From the NCBI GenBank assembly GCA_030144725.1, contig JASKMD010000001.1:3961579-4025578 (forward strand): a DNA stretch of 64,000 nt. The letters are read 5' to 3'. Shown piece after piece: positions 1-11,800 of the stretch. This stretch comes from Haematococcus lacustris. Lineage: Eukaryota; Chlorophyta; Chlorophyceae; Chlamydomonadales; Haematococcaceae. Position numbers and translations under genes: made by a program. Each line of letters begins with the position of its first letter. The stretch's first letter is position 1. A model generated the notes under the pieces. It did no database searches. It saw only the letters and a list, made by a program, of their open reading frames with translations, and was not told the DNA's origin.

Positions 1-1100
1 GTAGCTGCGTTTCTTACCGTTAGTGCAAGGCAAGCTACAGTGGCGAGACGGGTATCCTTATACGCTGAGCCCATCTAAGCCCATCCGATCAAATCCCAAC
101 GCGATGCCTGCCTAATACTATTTCAGCGTGTTACTCTAACAGAAACCAGATCTTGTAACCGGTACATACCCTCCCAGCTCTTTCGGCCCTGCCTGCTATG
201 TCATGGCAGGCAGGCGCTGGCTGCCTCTACGGGCCACATGGTCGACGGAGAGTAGCACAGTCAAATCAACAGCCGCATGCAAGTGGTTGCGCAGTTGGCC
301 TGTGCACAGCCCCACTACTATTCCATCGCTGAACAATGCCACTTTAGATATCACACCAGACATCACATCATACATGCATTACCTGAAGATTCTACACCTT
401 TGCTGTCAGATGTACATTTGTAGGACACAGCAGGGTCTGGGCAGCACTCCCGACTTAAAATTCTGGCTGCAGTCCACATGGCAGCTGTTGCATGAGTCAC
501 ACCCATGGCTGTACGCAGGCCGTGAGTGAAAGCCACCTTGAACAGCAGCTAGAAACATGCTTCAGCCTTCACTGCGACAGCCCCAAGCCCAGCCGCTCGC
601 TGTCTAGTTGTTGCCTAGGCTGCCAGCGCCGCTGATGGCCCCTGTACCGCCGAGTCACACCAGCTGGGCTGCGCACCTCACACTCCTTTCAAACACGCGT
701 TCCCACCATCCCACATTTAATTCCGTTGAATCCCAATTCATTGCGCAGCCCCTGCCCCCCCTCCCCCTCCCCTTTTCCCCTTCAACACTGAGTTTCAGGG
801 GTCAGGGTTGCCCACCTAACGCTGGCCCACACCATGGCTGGAACACGTGTCAGTGTGGCTGCTGCAGCTGGCTGCCAATGTTGCTCATGCACCTCTGGTG
901 CTGCTGCTGCTGCTGCTGAGGTGCTGCTGAGGTGTCAGCCAGCTGCAGTCATGGCAGCTAGGTTATTGCTGGCGAATACAGTGCTGCGGCGGATCAAGTC
1001 TGCAGTTCTGCCCTGCCTGACTGGCTGCTGTGATTGTTTGGCCTTGGCAGCCTTACCTGGCCTTTGCCTTTGCCCTTGGTGGGCTTGGCAAGCTGGGCTG
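1..1100. other. No gene recognised
   Basis: Several short open frames on both strands, none with a recognisable domain, splice structure or coding-like composition. A short CTG-rich stretch lies near 895-920. The region is downstream of the receptor kinase stop and may hold its 3' UTR or part of an upstream neighbour outside the window. Confidence 0.5.
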
Positions 1101-1119
1101 GCGAGGGAGCGACAGCCTA

Positions 1120-1330
1120 AACCTTTTGGAAGGACCCAATTTGACCACCATGGTCGCCCTGTTGTGCTGGCCTGACTTTTGAGCTCGGTATTCTCATCTG
1201 CAGGTCTTGGGTTCTACTCCCAGCACCGGCCTGAAACTGGCTCTGCACACCTCCAGGGCGAACACTGCTGGGTGTGACATGGGATAAAGACAAGGCAGAG
1301 CAGGAGGTCGAAGGATCGAACCCCAGGATC
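1120..1330. repeat. Possible tRNA-derived SINE-like sequence
   Basis: On the plus strand a T-arm-like hairpin with a B-box-like core (GGGTTCTACTCCC) lies near 1207-1220, preceded by a degenerate anticodon-arm-like stretch near 1167-1185. On the minus strand, near 1311-1324, there is a second perfect B-box-type core (GGTTCGATCC). Neither folds into a complete cloverleaf by eye. Two opposed pol III-like boxes 100 bp apart suggest a decayed tRNA-derived repeat rather than a tRNA gene. Confidence 0.3.
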
Positions 1331-1536
1331 AGCAGCACAAAGCCCACCACTGGCTAGGAGCGACTGAGGTGCATTCCTCTGCCCCAACCGCCCTGACTGT
1401 CCTGACTGCCCCAACTAGACTAACTGCCTTGATGAAACTGACAGGCTTTAATGTTGGATGAAGAGCCAGAGCCTGAGCTTGAGCCTGAGCCTGGTCCATG
1501 AATGCACTGCACCCTCGGCCCAATGCCTGGTTTGCT

Positions 1537-1946
1537 TCAGCTGCCAGGCCACAGCCCCCCCTTCCCCTTGCGGCCTCTGCCTCTGGCCCCATGCCCACTG
1601 CTGTCACTGGCGGAGTGTGACATGCTACTGCCCTGCCGCTGCTCACTGCCGCAGCTGCCCCGACTGCTGTCCTTGTCCTTGTCCTTGTCCTTATCCTTGC
1701 GGAAAGTGCTTAGGATGCGGCTGCGCAGGCTGCTGCGCTTCCAGAAGCTGCTGCTGCGGCCAGTGCTGACGCTGCTTTCCCCAGAGCTGTCTGGGACCCA
1801 GGCCCCACCACTAAGGTGAGCAGCAGGGGGGCCAGCAGCAGCAGCAGCAGCAGGTGGGGCAGGAGGGAGGATGAACTCATAAGTTGGTGTAGCAGCTGGG
1901 CCACCGTTTATATTCCAGCCAGCATCCTTGCAAGCTTCAGGGTGGG

Positions 1947-1983
<37 letters not shown>

Positions 1984-4434
1984 GGCACTGGCCGCCCCCC
2001 CGCTGCTCTGCCTCATACTGCCTCCCAGGGCCACTGGTCCGGCCGTCCTGGCAACACAAGGCACGGCAGCGGAGGTGGCCTGGCCTTGCCCACCACATGG
2101 GGTCGACAAGTCTGGGGGCCGGCAGGCGGGGAGGTGGAGGGATGCACAGGCGTGGGGTTGTGTGCCGATGGCAAGCAACGAGGGCAAGGGGGTGGAGGGG
2201 GGGTGGGGGGGTTCTGTAGGGTTTTGAGCAAGGGAGGTGGGGGGTGGGGGGAGGTGGGGTGGTTGGGGTGGGGATGGGGGTGAGGGGGGGTGGCTGGGGG
2301 GGACCCAGGGCTGCAGGGAACCATGAGAGGGGCTTCCCGGCACTAGAGGCGTCCAGGGTTGAGGGTGAGGGGTGAGGGGGGGGGGTGCCGTTGGTGGGCA
2401 GCATGGGCCGGGGCTGAGGGCCGGGGCTGATGGAGCCGTGGTGGAGGGGGGGTCTGGCGCAGAGGGGGCCCGGGTCAGCGGGTGACTGGCTTGGCGTTGC
2501 AGCGCAGTTGACAGTTGGGAGGTGCGGGTGGGGGTGATGCGCGGCTGCACCTCGGAGTGCCAGCTTGGCTGCTCTGACCCGGCTGAGGTCCGGCTGGGGC
2601 TGACCTGGACCCTAACCCCAGGGGCACTGTCCTGGCCTGCTGCTGCTGCTGCTGCTGCTGTTCCTCCTGCTGAGGACGCTACTGCTGGTGTTGGGCCTAG
2701 ACCCGCGGCATGGCTGATTGACGTGAAGTGGGGGCGGGAGGGCCCCCAGCGGTGACCTGGTTCAGGAGCAGCAGGTCCGGGGCCAGCCAGTTGAATTCCC
2801 TGCCCCTCACCCCCCCTCATCCCTGCCCACCCCACAGCCCTGGGCCCTTGAGGACCCCCCCCGACCCCACTTGCCCCAGCTCCTCCCACCTCCATCCCCT
2901 GCAGGCCACCCAACATGGGCGCTGTCGTGCTCCGCTGGCCTTGACCCCATGCAGAAGCAGCAATGGGCTCGGCCATCCTCGGGGCTGACACAGCAGCAGG
3001 CTGAGGGGGCGGCTGTGACGCGCTGCTGCTGTCGGGCCTAGGCTGGGGTCCCCAAGCTGTGATCGGGCCAAGGGGCTGCTGCTCTGAGGGAGGGGGGGGG
3101 TAGCGGGGCTGCGGGGTGGGGGGTCTGGCTGAGAGCTGTTTGGATCAAGGAGGCAGCGGGCGGCATGGGGGCAGGCGGGGTGGGGGAGTGCTCCTGGAGG
3201 GGGAGGGGGGTGCGGGTGCTGGCAGCGGGGGAGGTCCAGGGGGATACTTGGGCTGTGTGCAGCATGGAGGTGCCATCTGCATGCAGAAGCATGGGAGGGG
3301 GGTAAGACGAAGGGGGGGTCAGGGCAGGAGGGGCGGGTCAGGGGGGGGGGTCCAGGTCTGCTTGGCCCTACTCTGCCCTGCCCTGCTCACTTGAACTCCC
3401 TATGCCCTTACCCTTCCTGCCTTGCCCTTTCCCATCCTTCCCCTTATCCCCCTTCTCTAGTCTCCACCCCCACCCTGGCTTCCACCCCCCCTGGCTGTCC
3501 ACACCCCCCTGACTGCCCCCCCCCCACCCTGACTGCCCCCCCCCCCCCTGACTTACCTGCTGCTGGCAGCTCAAAGGAGTCGGGGCTGCCAGCGCTGCCC
3601 TCCCCCTCCCCCCCACTGCTGCCGTACCCCTGGCCCCCCTGGCTGGTCCGCCCCTCCACCCGGCCCCTCTCATTCACCCTCTGCAGGGGCGGCAGACCGG
3701 TGAGCGTCTGGGGTACAGACAGGGTGCGCTGAGGGCCCAGGCATGACCTGCTGCTGCTGGTGTGGGGGGTCGGGGGAGGGTCCAAACCTGACCTGCTGCT
3801 GCTGGTGTGGGGGGTGGAGAGGGGTTCCAAGCCTGACCTGTTGCTGCTGGTGTGGGAGGTCAGGGGGGGGGCTGAACCTGTGCTTGGGCCTGACCGGCTG
3901 CTTGAGGGGGGGGTCAGGAAGGGCCCGTGGCCTGCTTGTGGGGGGAGAGCTCTCCCCAACGGCCCGCTGTGCGCCATGAGCCACTGAGCTGTGCGGGAGG
4001 GGGCAGCAGGGCCTCGCTGGGGAGTGAAGGGAGCACTCACTCTGGGCAGTGACGCCCCTGCTGCCCCTGCCGCCCCTGCTGCCCCTGCCGCCCCTGCTGC
4101 CCCTGCTGCTCCTGCTGCCCCTGCTGCCCCTGCTGCCCCTGCTGCCCCTGCTGCCCCTGCTGCCCCTGCTGCTCCTGCCACTACCCCTGCTGCTCCTGCT
4201 GCTCCTCCTCCTGCTGCTGCTGCAGGAGGGCAGCCCCCGCCCACTGCAGCCACCCAGCCGGAGGTGCCCGGTGTGCTGGTGTGGGGAGGGCCGGGTGCAG
4301 CAGGCAGTCGCTGCCGCAGGGCTGGGTGCAAGAGTGGCTGCTGGGCAACAGTGGCAGGCACCACCACCCCAGACTCATAGTTACCGGCTGGAGCAGCAGG
4401 GGGCCGGGAGGGGAGGGTGGGGGGTGGGGGGCTG

Positions 4435-4473
<39 letters not shown>

Positions 4474-5675
4474 GCAGCACTCATCATGGCTTCGAGGGTG
4501 TACAACACATCCACAAAGCGAGGCCGGGCCTGCTCACTCACCATATATCACACACATGACATGTCACACATGGTCACACATCACACCAAACATTACACAT
4601 CACACACTCCACAGTGTGGGCGTGTTGCACTTGGACTGGCACATGATGCTGGTTCACCCATGTCAGACTGCTCTTGTCCCCCCTCCTGGCTAATCCCACA
4701 CAGGGCAGTGGAATGTGAGCACAGCTTGGCCCTGATGGGCAACTGCCCCCACTCCCCTTCCCTCCTTCTGCCACACCCCTTACAATGCCTCCCCCCTCCC
4801 CCCACCCTCTTCCCCACCCCCTCCCATCTCCTTCCTCTTCCAAACCCCCAGCCCCCAGCCCCTCGCCCTCCCCATCACCCCCACTGTAGACGCCTCCCCC
4901 TTCCCCCTCCCCCTTCCCCCTCCACCCCCCCTCCTCGCCCTCCCCCCACCCCTTAGGCCCCCCAGCACCTTGGGCTGCGTCTGCAGGCAGGCGGCCACCA
5001 GGCAGCAGTATGCATCGGGGCAGTTGGCGGGGAGGGCGTAGGTGAAGTTGCGCGGGTCCAGCACAATACCAGTGGCTTGCAGCTCTGGGTTGCGCCAGGG
5101 GGGCTGCCCACACCACATCTCCTGGTGGCCAGGGGCAGGACAACGGGTCCGCAGTTGCATGGGATGGCACATGGGCACATGGAGGGGCGCATGGGGGGCA
5201 CATGGAGGGTAGGCAGGGCAGTGTGGTAATGAGCGGGTTGGCACAAGGTGACAGGGGGAAGGGACCCCAGGGGTGTGGCTGTAAGGCAGTGAGCTGGTAC
5301 AAGCAGCAGGGGGGGTGGGACTTCTAAGGTATGCAGGTGCAGTCACTGCCAGGGGGTGTGGTGGCAGGTACACTCACACCCTTACACCCTCACTCACACA
5401 CATTGATAGGTGGCCACGGCAACCAGCAGGGAGGTGACAGCTCTAGATGGGAGGTGCGGCAGGCATAGCAGGTCAGATGTGGAGGCAGGCCTGAGGTGGT
5501 CAGACTCACCCAAAGCAGCACCCCGTACGAGAACACGTCAGCGTCCTTCGACATGATGCCTTGGTGCAGCACCTGCTCGCACACCAACCAAACCAACCAC
5601 CATAATTGCCATGACCGCAGCTTGAACCCAGCCCAGTCACGAACAGCCGGCACAGCCTGCAATCCCATGGGGCCG

Positions 5676-5721
<46 letters not shown>

Positions 5722-8700
5722 GCTGCCGCTGCTGCACCCTCCCAAGCCTGGAGGGTGGGGGCCAGCTGAGGGCAGTGAAGCCCCTCCGGGTGGCTCTGTA
5801 TCATCCTCCCCTTTCTCCACCCCTTCCCCCCCCCTCCCTGCTGCTGCTGCTGCTGCTGCCGCTGCTGCCGCTGCTGCTGTTGCTAGTAAGACGCTGCCAA
5901 GCGCAACAGAAGCTACGAGGGTTAGGGGTAGGTGCCAGGCTTTGGGGGGAGGGGCCAGGGGTCCAGGTGCCCACCTCAGGGCTGATGTAGAAGGGCGTAC
6001 CCTGCCGGGCATTACTGATGTGGCTCTGGTTAGGGCCGTCAAGGAAGCGGCTCAGCCCAAAATCACACACCTGCATGCACACATGAGGAATGCACCCTGC
6101 GATCTTATTTGCTTCCAGAAGTTTTATATCCATATCCTTGAGGAATTTACTTTTATGGTGATCAGGGTGACATGTAAACATAGCATTGAAGGACTTAAGA
6201 TAGCTTGAGATTCAAAACTTGATTTATCAAGGAAGACTTGCACAAATGTCTGATGCTTAGACAATGCTACTGATGGTCTTGATGGTGATGGTAGCAAATT
6301 GTGCTGATGGGGTGGTCTTGGCCTGACTGATGGGCTGGTCCTGGCAGTGTGACATCTGATGTTGAAGTTTATTCTCCACTCCACTCCACATCTCTTCTCA
6401 AACCTCACACCTCACTTCACACCCCTCACCTCGCACCTGACTTCACACCTAGCATCACACACCTTGCCTCATTCCCCATTTCACATGTTGCGTCTCACCT
6501 TTGCGGTATAGCAGCTGACAGCCCGGGCATCAAAGCGCAGCATGATGTTGCCACTGCTCAGGTCTGTGGTCAGGAAACAGGCAGCAGGCCCCAGCGACTG
6601 CATCGCCCGGAAGCAGCATGGCCCTGCATGATCTGGCTGCATGGGTCCAGCCAGGCTTATACATAGAGGGCCTCTCCTTGCCTGACTTGACGTATTCTGT
6701 GGCTCATGCTGCTTCACATGTGCTGCCATGCGCGCGGCCCAGCAACAGGATGGCAGCAGTGCACATTATGCTCTTCACACAACAAGAGTCACACAACAAG
6801 AGTCTTCACAAAAATAAACAGGACTTGCCATGCCCCGGCATGGGCCCTTCAGCTCACATCCCTTTTGTTTGCTGTGCCTAGCCGGTTCAAGCCAGTGGCC
6901 TCCACACACTCATGATGGCAGGCAGTCTTGGTGAATGCAGCGGCAGCGGCAGCGGTGGCTGCTCCTGTGTGATAATGATCCAGCGGCAGTGATCCAGCCC
7001 ATTAAAAACCAATGGCTGGAGCAGCCAGTGCCATGGACTCAGTGATGTTGCTGTGTGTGGCATGCGTGTTCATGACTGCCTTGTAACACAGTATCAAGGC
7101 CCTACAACTAAGACTGACCACCATGGGTTTCCTCGGTGGCTGGGTTTGAACAGGCAACCTCTGCTTTCAGGTCAGTGCCCGTGGCAGCAGCACTGGCGAG
7201 CAGCTAGTGAACAAAGCACACCACACAAGGGACAGAGCAAGGTGTCTGGGTCTGTGCGCAACAAGAAAGCAGCAGTCAAACCCACCGCCGTGGATGACGT
7301 TCTTTTGCTGCACAAAGGCCAGGCCCTTGGCGATGTCCTTGGCCAGCTGGAGGATGCTGATCTGCACAACACAGCACAGCGCAGCCACACTCGGCAGGTT
7401 CCTAGACGTGGGGCGGGGGGCAGGGTCAGCGGCAGACTCAATGTTTCTGACCCTCACTCAACCCTAAGCCTAAGCCTAAGCCTAAGCCTTGGGATCAGGA
7501 TCAGGATCAGGATCAGGATCAGGATCAGGATCAGGATCAGGATCAGGATCAGGATCAGGATCAGGATCAGGATCAGGATCAGGATCAGGATCAGGATCAG
7601 GATCAGGATCAGGATCAGGATCAGGATCAGGATCAGGATCAGGATCAGGATCAGGATCAGGATCAGCATGAATTGCTACTCCATGAGCCCCGCATTGAGG
7701 TACGCCATACAAGCCAAGCTATAGAGCAACAGCCAGCTACAGGCGAACACCAGATGCCCTTTATGTCTATGTCTCACGCTGTGCCATATTGTGCTGCTAC
7801 ACCTGCCACTGTATGCCACATACGGAAAGGTGGTGTTAACCGAGGTGGTCACTCACATAGTTTGGCCTGCCATCCTTTAGTAGCAGACCCCTGTCCACTG
7901 CCTGGGCTAGGTTGCCTGAGTCACACCACTCCTGGATGATGTAGCTGCGGTCAGTGGGGCCAGGCATCAGCATCACAGCATCAGCATTAAAGATTCCATG
8001 GTCCACCCTGGCACCGTGTAAGAGGCGATGGTGGCAGCGGTAGTTTGTGGCAGAAAGCAGCAGCAGCAGCAGTGAATGGGGCAACAGCAGCAGGTCATGG
8101 CAGCAGGACTTTGGAGCAGGGCACACACACAGCAGGAGTATATAGGGTAAGCACCATCCTCCATGTCTGCCATATCATTAGGATAAGGGCTGTACCCCTC
8201 CAGGTGGGTGACACCACTGCGGCCCTGATAGGGTTGTGCACCCCAGCAGCAGCAGCAGAGGGGACAGCGGCATCAGCAGCATCCTGGGTCTGGGGTTCAG
8301 CGGCAAAGGCTGGGCTGGGCTGGGCTGAGCTGACTCACAGCTTCCAATGCACGGCGTGCTTGTTGTCAGGCAGGCTGCTGTCCACTGGTCTCAAGTCGTA
8401 TGCGTACGTGTTGACAATGTTTTCGTGAGTCAGCAGAGTGTTGATAGCAGCCTGGAGTCAGCAGGCACAGCAGGCTGCATGGAATGGAGGCAATCAGGCT
8501 GGTAGGCCGGCAGGCTGGTGGGCGTGAAGGCGGGCAGGGCGGATGGGCGGGTGAGCGGGCCAGTAGTCTGTGTCAGGCTGGGTCACATAGACTGGCTTTG
8601 TGAATGTCTGTGCAGCGAGCTGACAGCAGCGGTGGCTGACCTCAGTGATTGCCCGTTGCTTGATCCGCTTGGTGGTGCCTGCGTCTTGAAACATCAAGGC

Positions 8701-8803
8701 CTTGATGGCCACAGTCATGGCGCGCCACTTGCCCTTGTACACTGCGTGGCAAGGCAAGCAAGCAAGCAAGCAGGCCAGCAGGCTGGGTACGCAGGCAGCC
8801 AGG

Positions 8804-8840
<37 letters not shown>

Positions 8841-11800
8841 GGAAGGTGAGGGGGAAGGTGAGGGGGAGGGGGAGGGCACACACCTACGCCAAAGTTGCCC
8901 TGGCCGATGACAGCCTCAAATGTGACCTGCTGCATATCTATGCCAAAGGCATCCTTGCGGTTCTCAATGATGTGGCGCAGCTGTCCTGCAGGCGTCTACA
9001 GGCAGCCGGCAGCAGCAGCAGGAGGGTCCTCACCACATGTTGGTGCAAGCCACAGGCATACATTTATGGCTGGAGTCATAACCAGACGTGCCCCCTAATC
9101 AAATGTCCCAACTCTGAGTTCGAGTTGCCTGTATAAAGCAGCACCCATGCATGATGTGCACCAAGTCAGGACCATGACACCCTCAAGCCTGTTCTAGTGG
9201 TGGCAGAGCCATAGTTGAGCACAGCAATACAGAGAAGGAGCAGCGGTGGAGGGAGGGTGCTGCGTACGGTTGGGATGAGCTACCTTTGCCTGTTCTGTAC
9301 TCAGACCTATGGACTCCCTGGCCACCCTGGACCACCCCTTGCTGGCCAGCAGCATGGCAACAGCTGGCCATCAGCCCCGGCCCCTGCTGGCCTGTTCACA
9401 GCTTCTCACCTCTAAGGACTTGTCGCTGGCGATGCCCCTCTCCAGCATGTTGCTGGTAGTATCATGCGTGCTTGGCTGGGGTCCGCTGCCTCCGTAATCC
9501 TGGCCCACCACCACTGGGCCTGTGGCCGGCTTGTTTCCAGGCACTGGAAGCGAGATAGCATTGGTAAGCACCCGGGATTCGGCATCCTCTGTCGCGGGGC
9601 AGCGCGCCTCTGGGGCGACATCGGGCTGACCGTCCTGCAAGTCTTGGGACCCGCTTTTCCCATGCGACGTTTCGTGCTCCTCGCATCGCTCCGCTTCCCC
9701 TCGGTGCGATGCAGCGCGGCTGCTCGGCGACTCCTCAAGCGCCTTGCGTGCAGCTTGCGTCTCTGATTCACGCAGCTCTGACTTCACAAGAGGCGCGCTG
9801 TCTCCAGCACGATGCGATCGCGGCTGTCCCGACGATAGATGAGTACTCAGGCTTCCCTTAGGGGGTTGACTGCGGACGCTAGATGCCGCTCCACCAGATC
9901 GCAACACCACTGCGTTATTGCTGGCAGATCGCGGCATCTGGGAAAACTTGGCCGGGGAGGAGGACACGGATGCAGCATCTGAAGCTGTGCTTGCGGGCGT
10001 GCCCATTGAGCGGCTGATGTGTGCAGGGGCCGCAGTCGGAACGCGACATATCTTCAGCACACGCCTTGCGTTGTCCGTCCTAAGCACGGGAATGCTGTTC
10101 GATGAGCCGGGCCGTTTGCCTTCCTCGACCAACTGCTGCCGTCCTTGCGCCGCGGCGACCATTGCCCGGACTTCATGGTTTGCATCCCCGCGGTTGTATG
10201 AGCTGCGGGTCGACAGCTCTGCGCCAGTGTGCGTGCTGTGAGACTTGCTCGTGGCGCGCAGCGTCTGGATGCCAGGCATATCCGTGCTCACAGCATTGAC
10301 GGAACCAGACTGGAAGCAGGAGGCAAGGTTTTCGCCGGCGCAGCAGCCAGCAGACCGCTGCGGCGAAACAGGGTTTGAGGCGTGTGAGAGGGGGGCGCGA
10401 TACGTGAGCTGGCCTGAACAGGAGCGGGTAAGGCCAGGAGCTGGAGCTCCGAAGTCGTTATGGTACATGATGTGTGCGTCAGATAAGAAGGTAGGGGTGC
10501 CGTTGCTGTTAGTGCCCTGTAGGCAGAGACAGCAGCAACTGAGCACGGATGAAGGTGGCAGACATGCCACTCAGCCCCTCAAACTATGCTATTGCCATGT
10601 GACCCACCCATAGAGATGCAAAGTGTGACTCTCAAAAGTGCGAACTCTCTCAACACTGGTAGCCACCCTCAACCCATACTCTCCTTCTCCCCCCTCCAGA
10701 TTTTCACACTTTCTCAACCTCACCTTCTCACTCTCGGCCAGTTTACTTGCCAGGACCATGATCTGGTAGCGTTGCTGGCGATAGTAGAAGGTCAATAAGC
10801 CGACCAGGCCCAGCAAGAAAAGTGAGCAGCACACCACCACCACCGCCAGCTGCCAGGCTTCCTTGAGGACAGCTCTGCCACCTGCACCCGGCTGAAGGGC
10901 ATCGCTGGGTTGTAGCATCGCAGCGCTGACAAGGTCTAGGTCTGCAGGCACAGCCAGGCCTGGTGCCCCAAAGCTGGCCGGGGCAGAGGTCAGGGTCAGT
11001 TGGGCCACGTCCATGCCCAAGTACACAGCCTCATACAAGACCATGCTGCCTGGGCTGCTGCTGGCGACCTGCAGCGACCCAAACAGCCCTCGCAGCTGCT
11101 GCAGCACAGCCGGCGGCCATGTGATCTGGGGTAGAGGGGGGGAGGAGGGCAGGGCAGGCGAGGGCTGAAGGGGGCCAGGGGGAGCAGGAGGGGCTGGCCC
11201 CGGTTGTAGGGCGGTCTGCATGGCCCGCAGCTCGCCAGCCGGCAGCAGCAGGGTGACGTTGGACAAGCGCACCATGGTCTTCTGCCGGGGGTAGGCCAGG
11301 GGCCAGAGGGGTGAGGTGAGGTTCAGCGCCACCCCCCCCACCCCCTGCTCCTGCGCCTGCTCCAGGGGGAGGGGGGCCAGGCCTACCAGCACAAGGCGCT
11401 GGAGCACCAGCCGGGTCCCCAAGGGCAGAGCCAGCCGCAGACTGCCCGCCAAGCCGCCCAGGTCCAACACCACCGGGGGGCCGGGGCCTACCTTGCCCAT
11501 GACAGTGATCGGGTTGGTCAGGCTCAGGGGGGGCAGGGGGGGGGAGGGGGGGAACTGGTGCAAGGCCAGGTTGGTGCTGTAGTTGGGCTGGAGGGGAGCA
11601 GCAGAGGTGTAGGCGGTGTCCCCATTGCTGGCTGATGAGGCTGGTGGGTGGAGTGCGCTAGTCCCTGCAGGGGCCACGGCGGTCGCTAGAGCTGCCAGGC
11701 CAGAGGTGGGCAGCTGGATGGAGCGGATCAAGACGATGTAGGGGGTGGGGGGGGTTACCAGTGCTGCTAGCAGCTGTTGGGCTGTTGACACCGCCAGCAG

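Larger units (their letters stand above)
4041..10516 (-). other. Linker and kinase-domain exons of the receptor kinase
   Basis: Exons called by donor, acceptor and phase: 9410-10516 (linker), 8884-8980 (Gly-loop), 8641-8741 (VAIK), 8339-8451 (helix C region, HENIVNTYAYDL), 7857-8007 (hinge, YIIQEWCDSGNL), 7286-7361 (helix E, GLAFVQQKNVIH), 6499-6563 (catalytic loop), 5975-6070 (DFG to SPE), 5510-5572 (DVFSYGVLLW), 4969-5121 (helix G to H, WCGQPPWRN) and 4041-4529 (end of the domain, RPRFVDVLYTLEAM, then polyQ). Every join preserves the reading frame. All catalytic landmarks of a protein kinase are present except the HRD arginine, so activity is plausible. Confidence 0.8.

Noticed and set aside
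7453..7724. RIRIRI, GSGSGS and DPDPDP open frames
   Set aside because: All come from the GGATCA hexamer array in a kinase intron.
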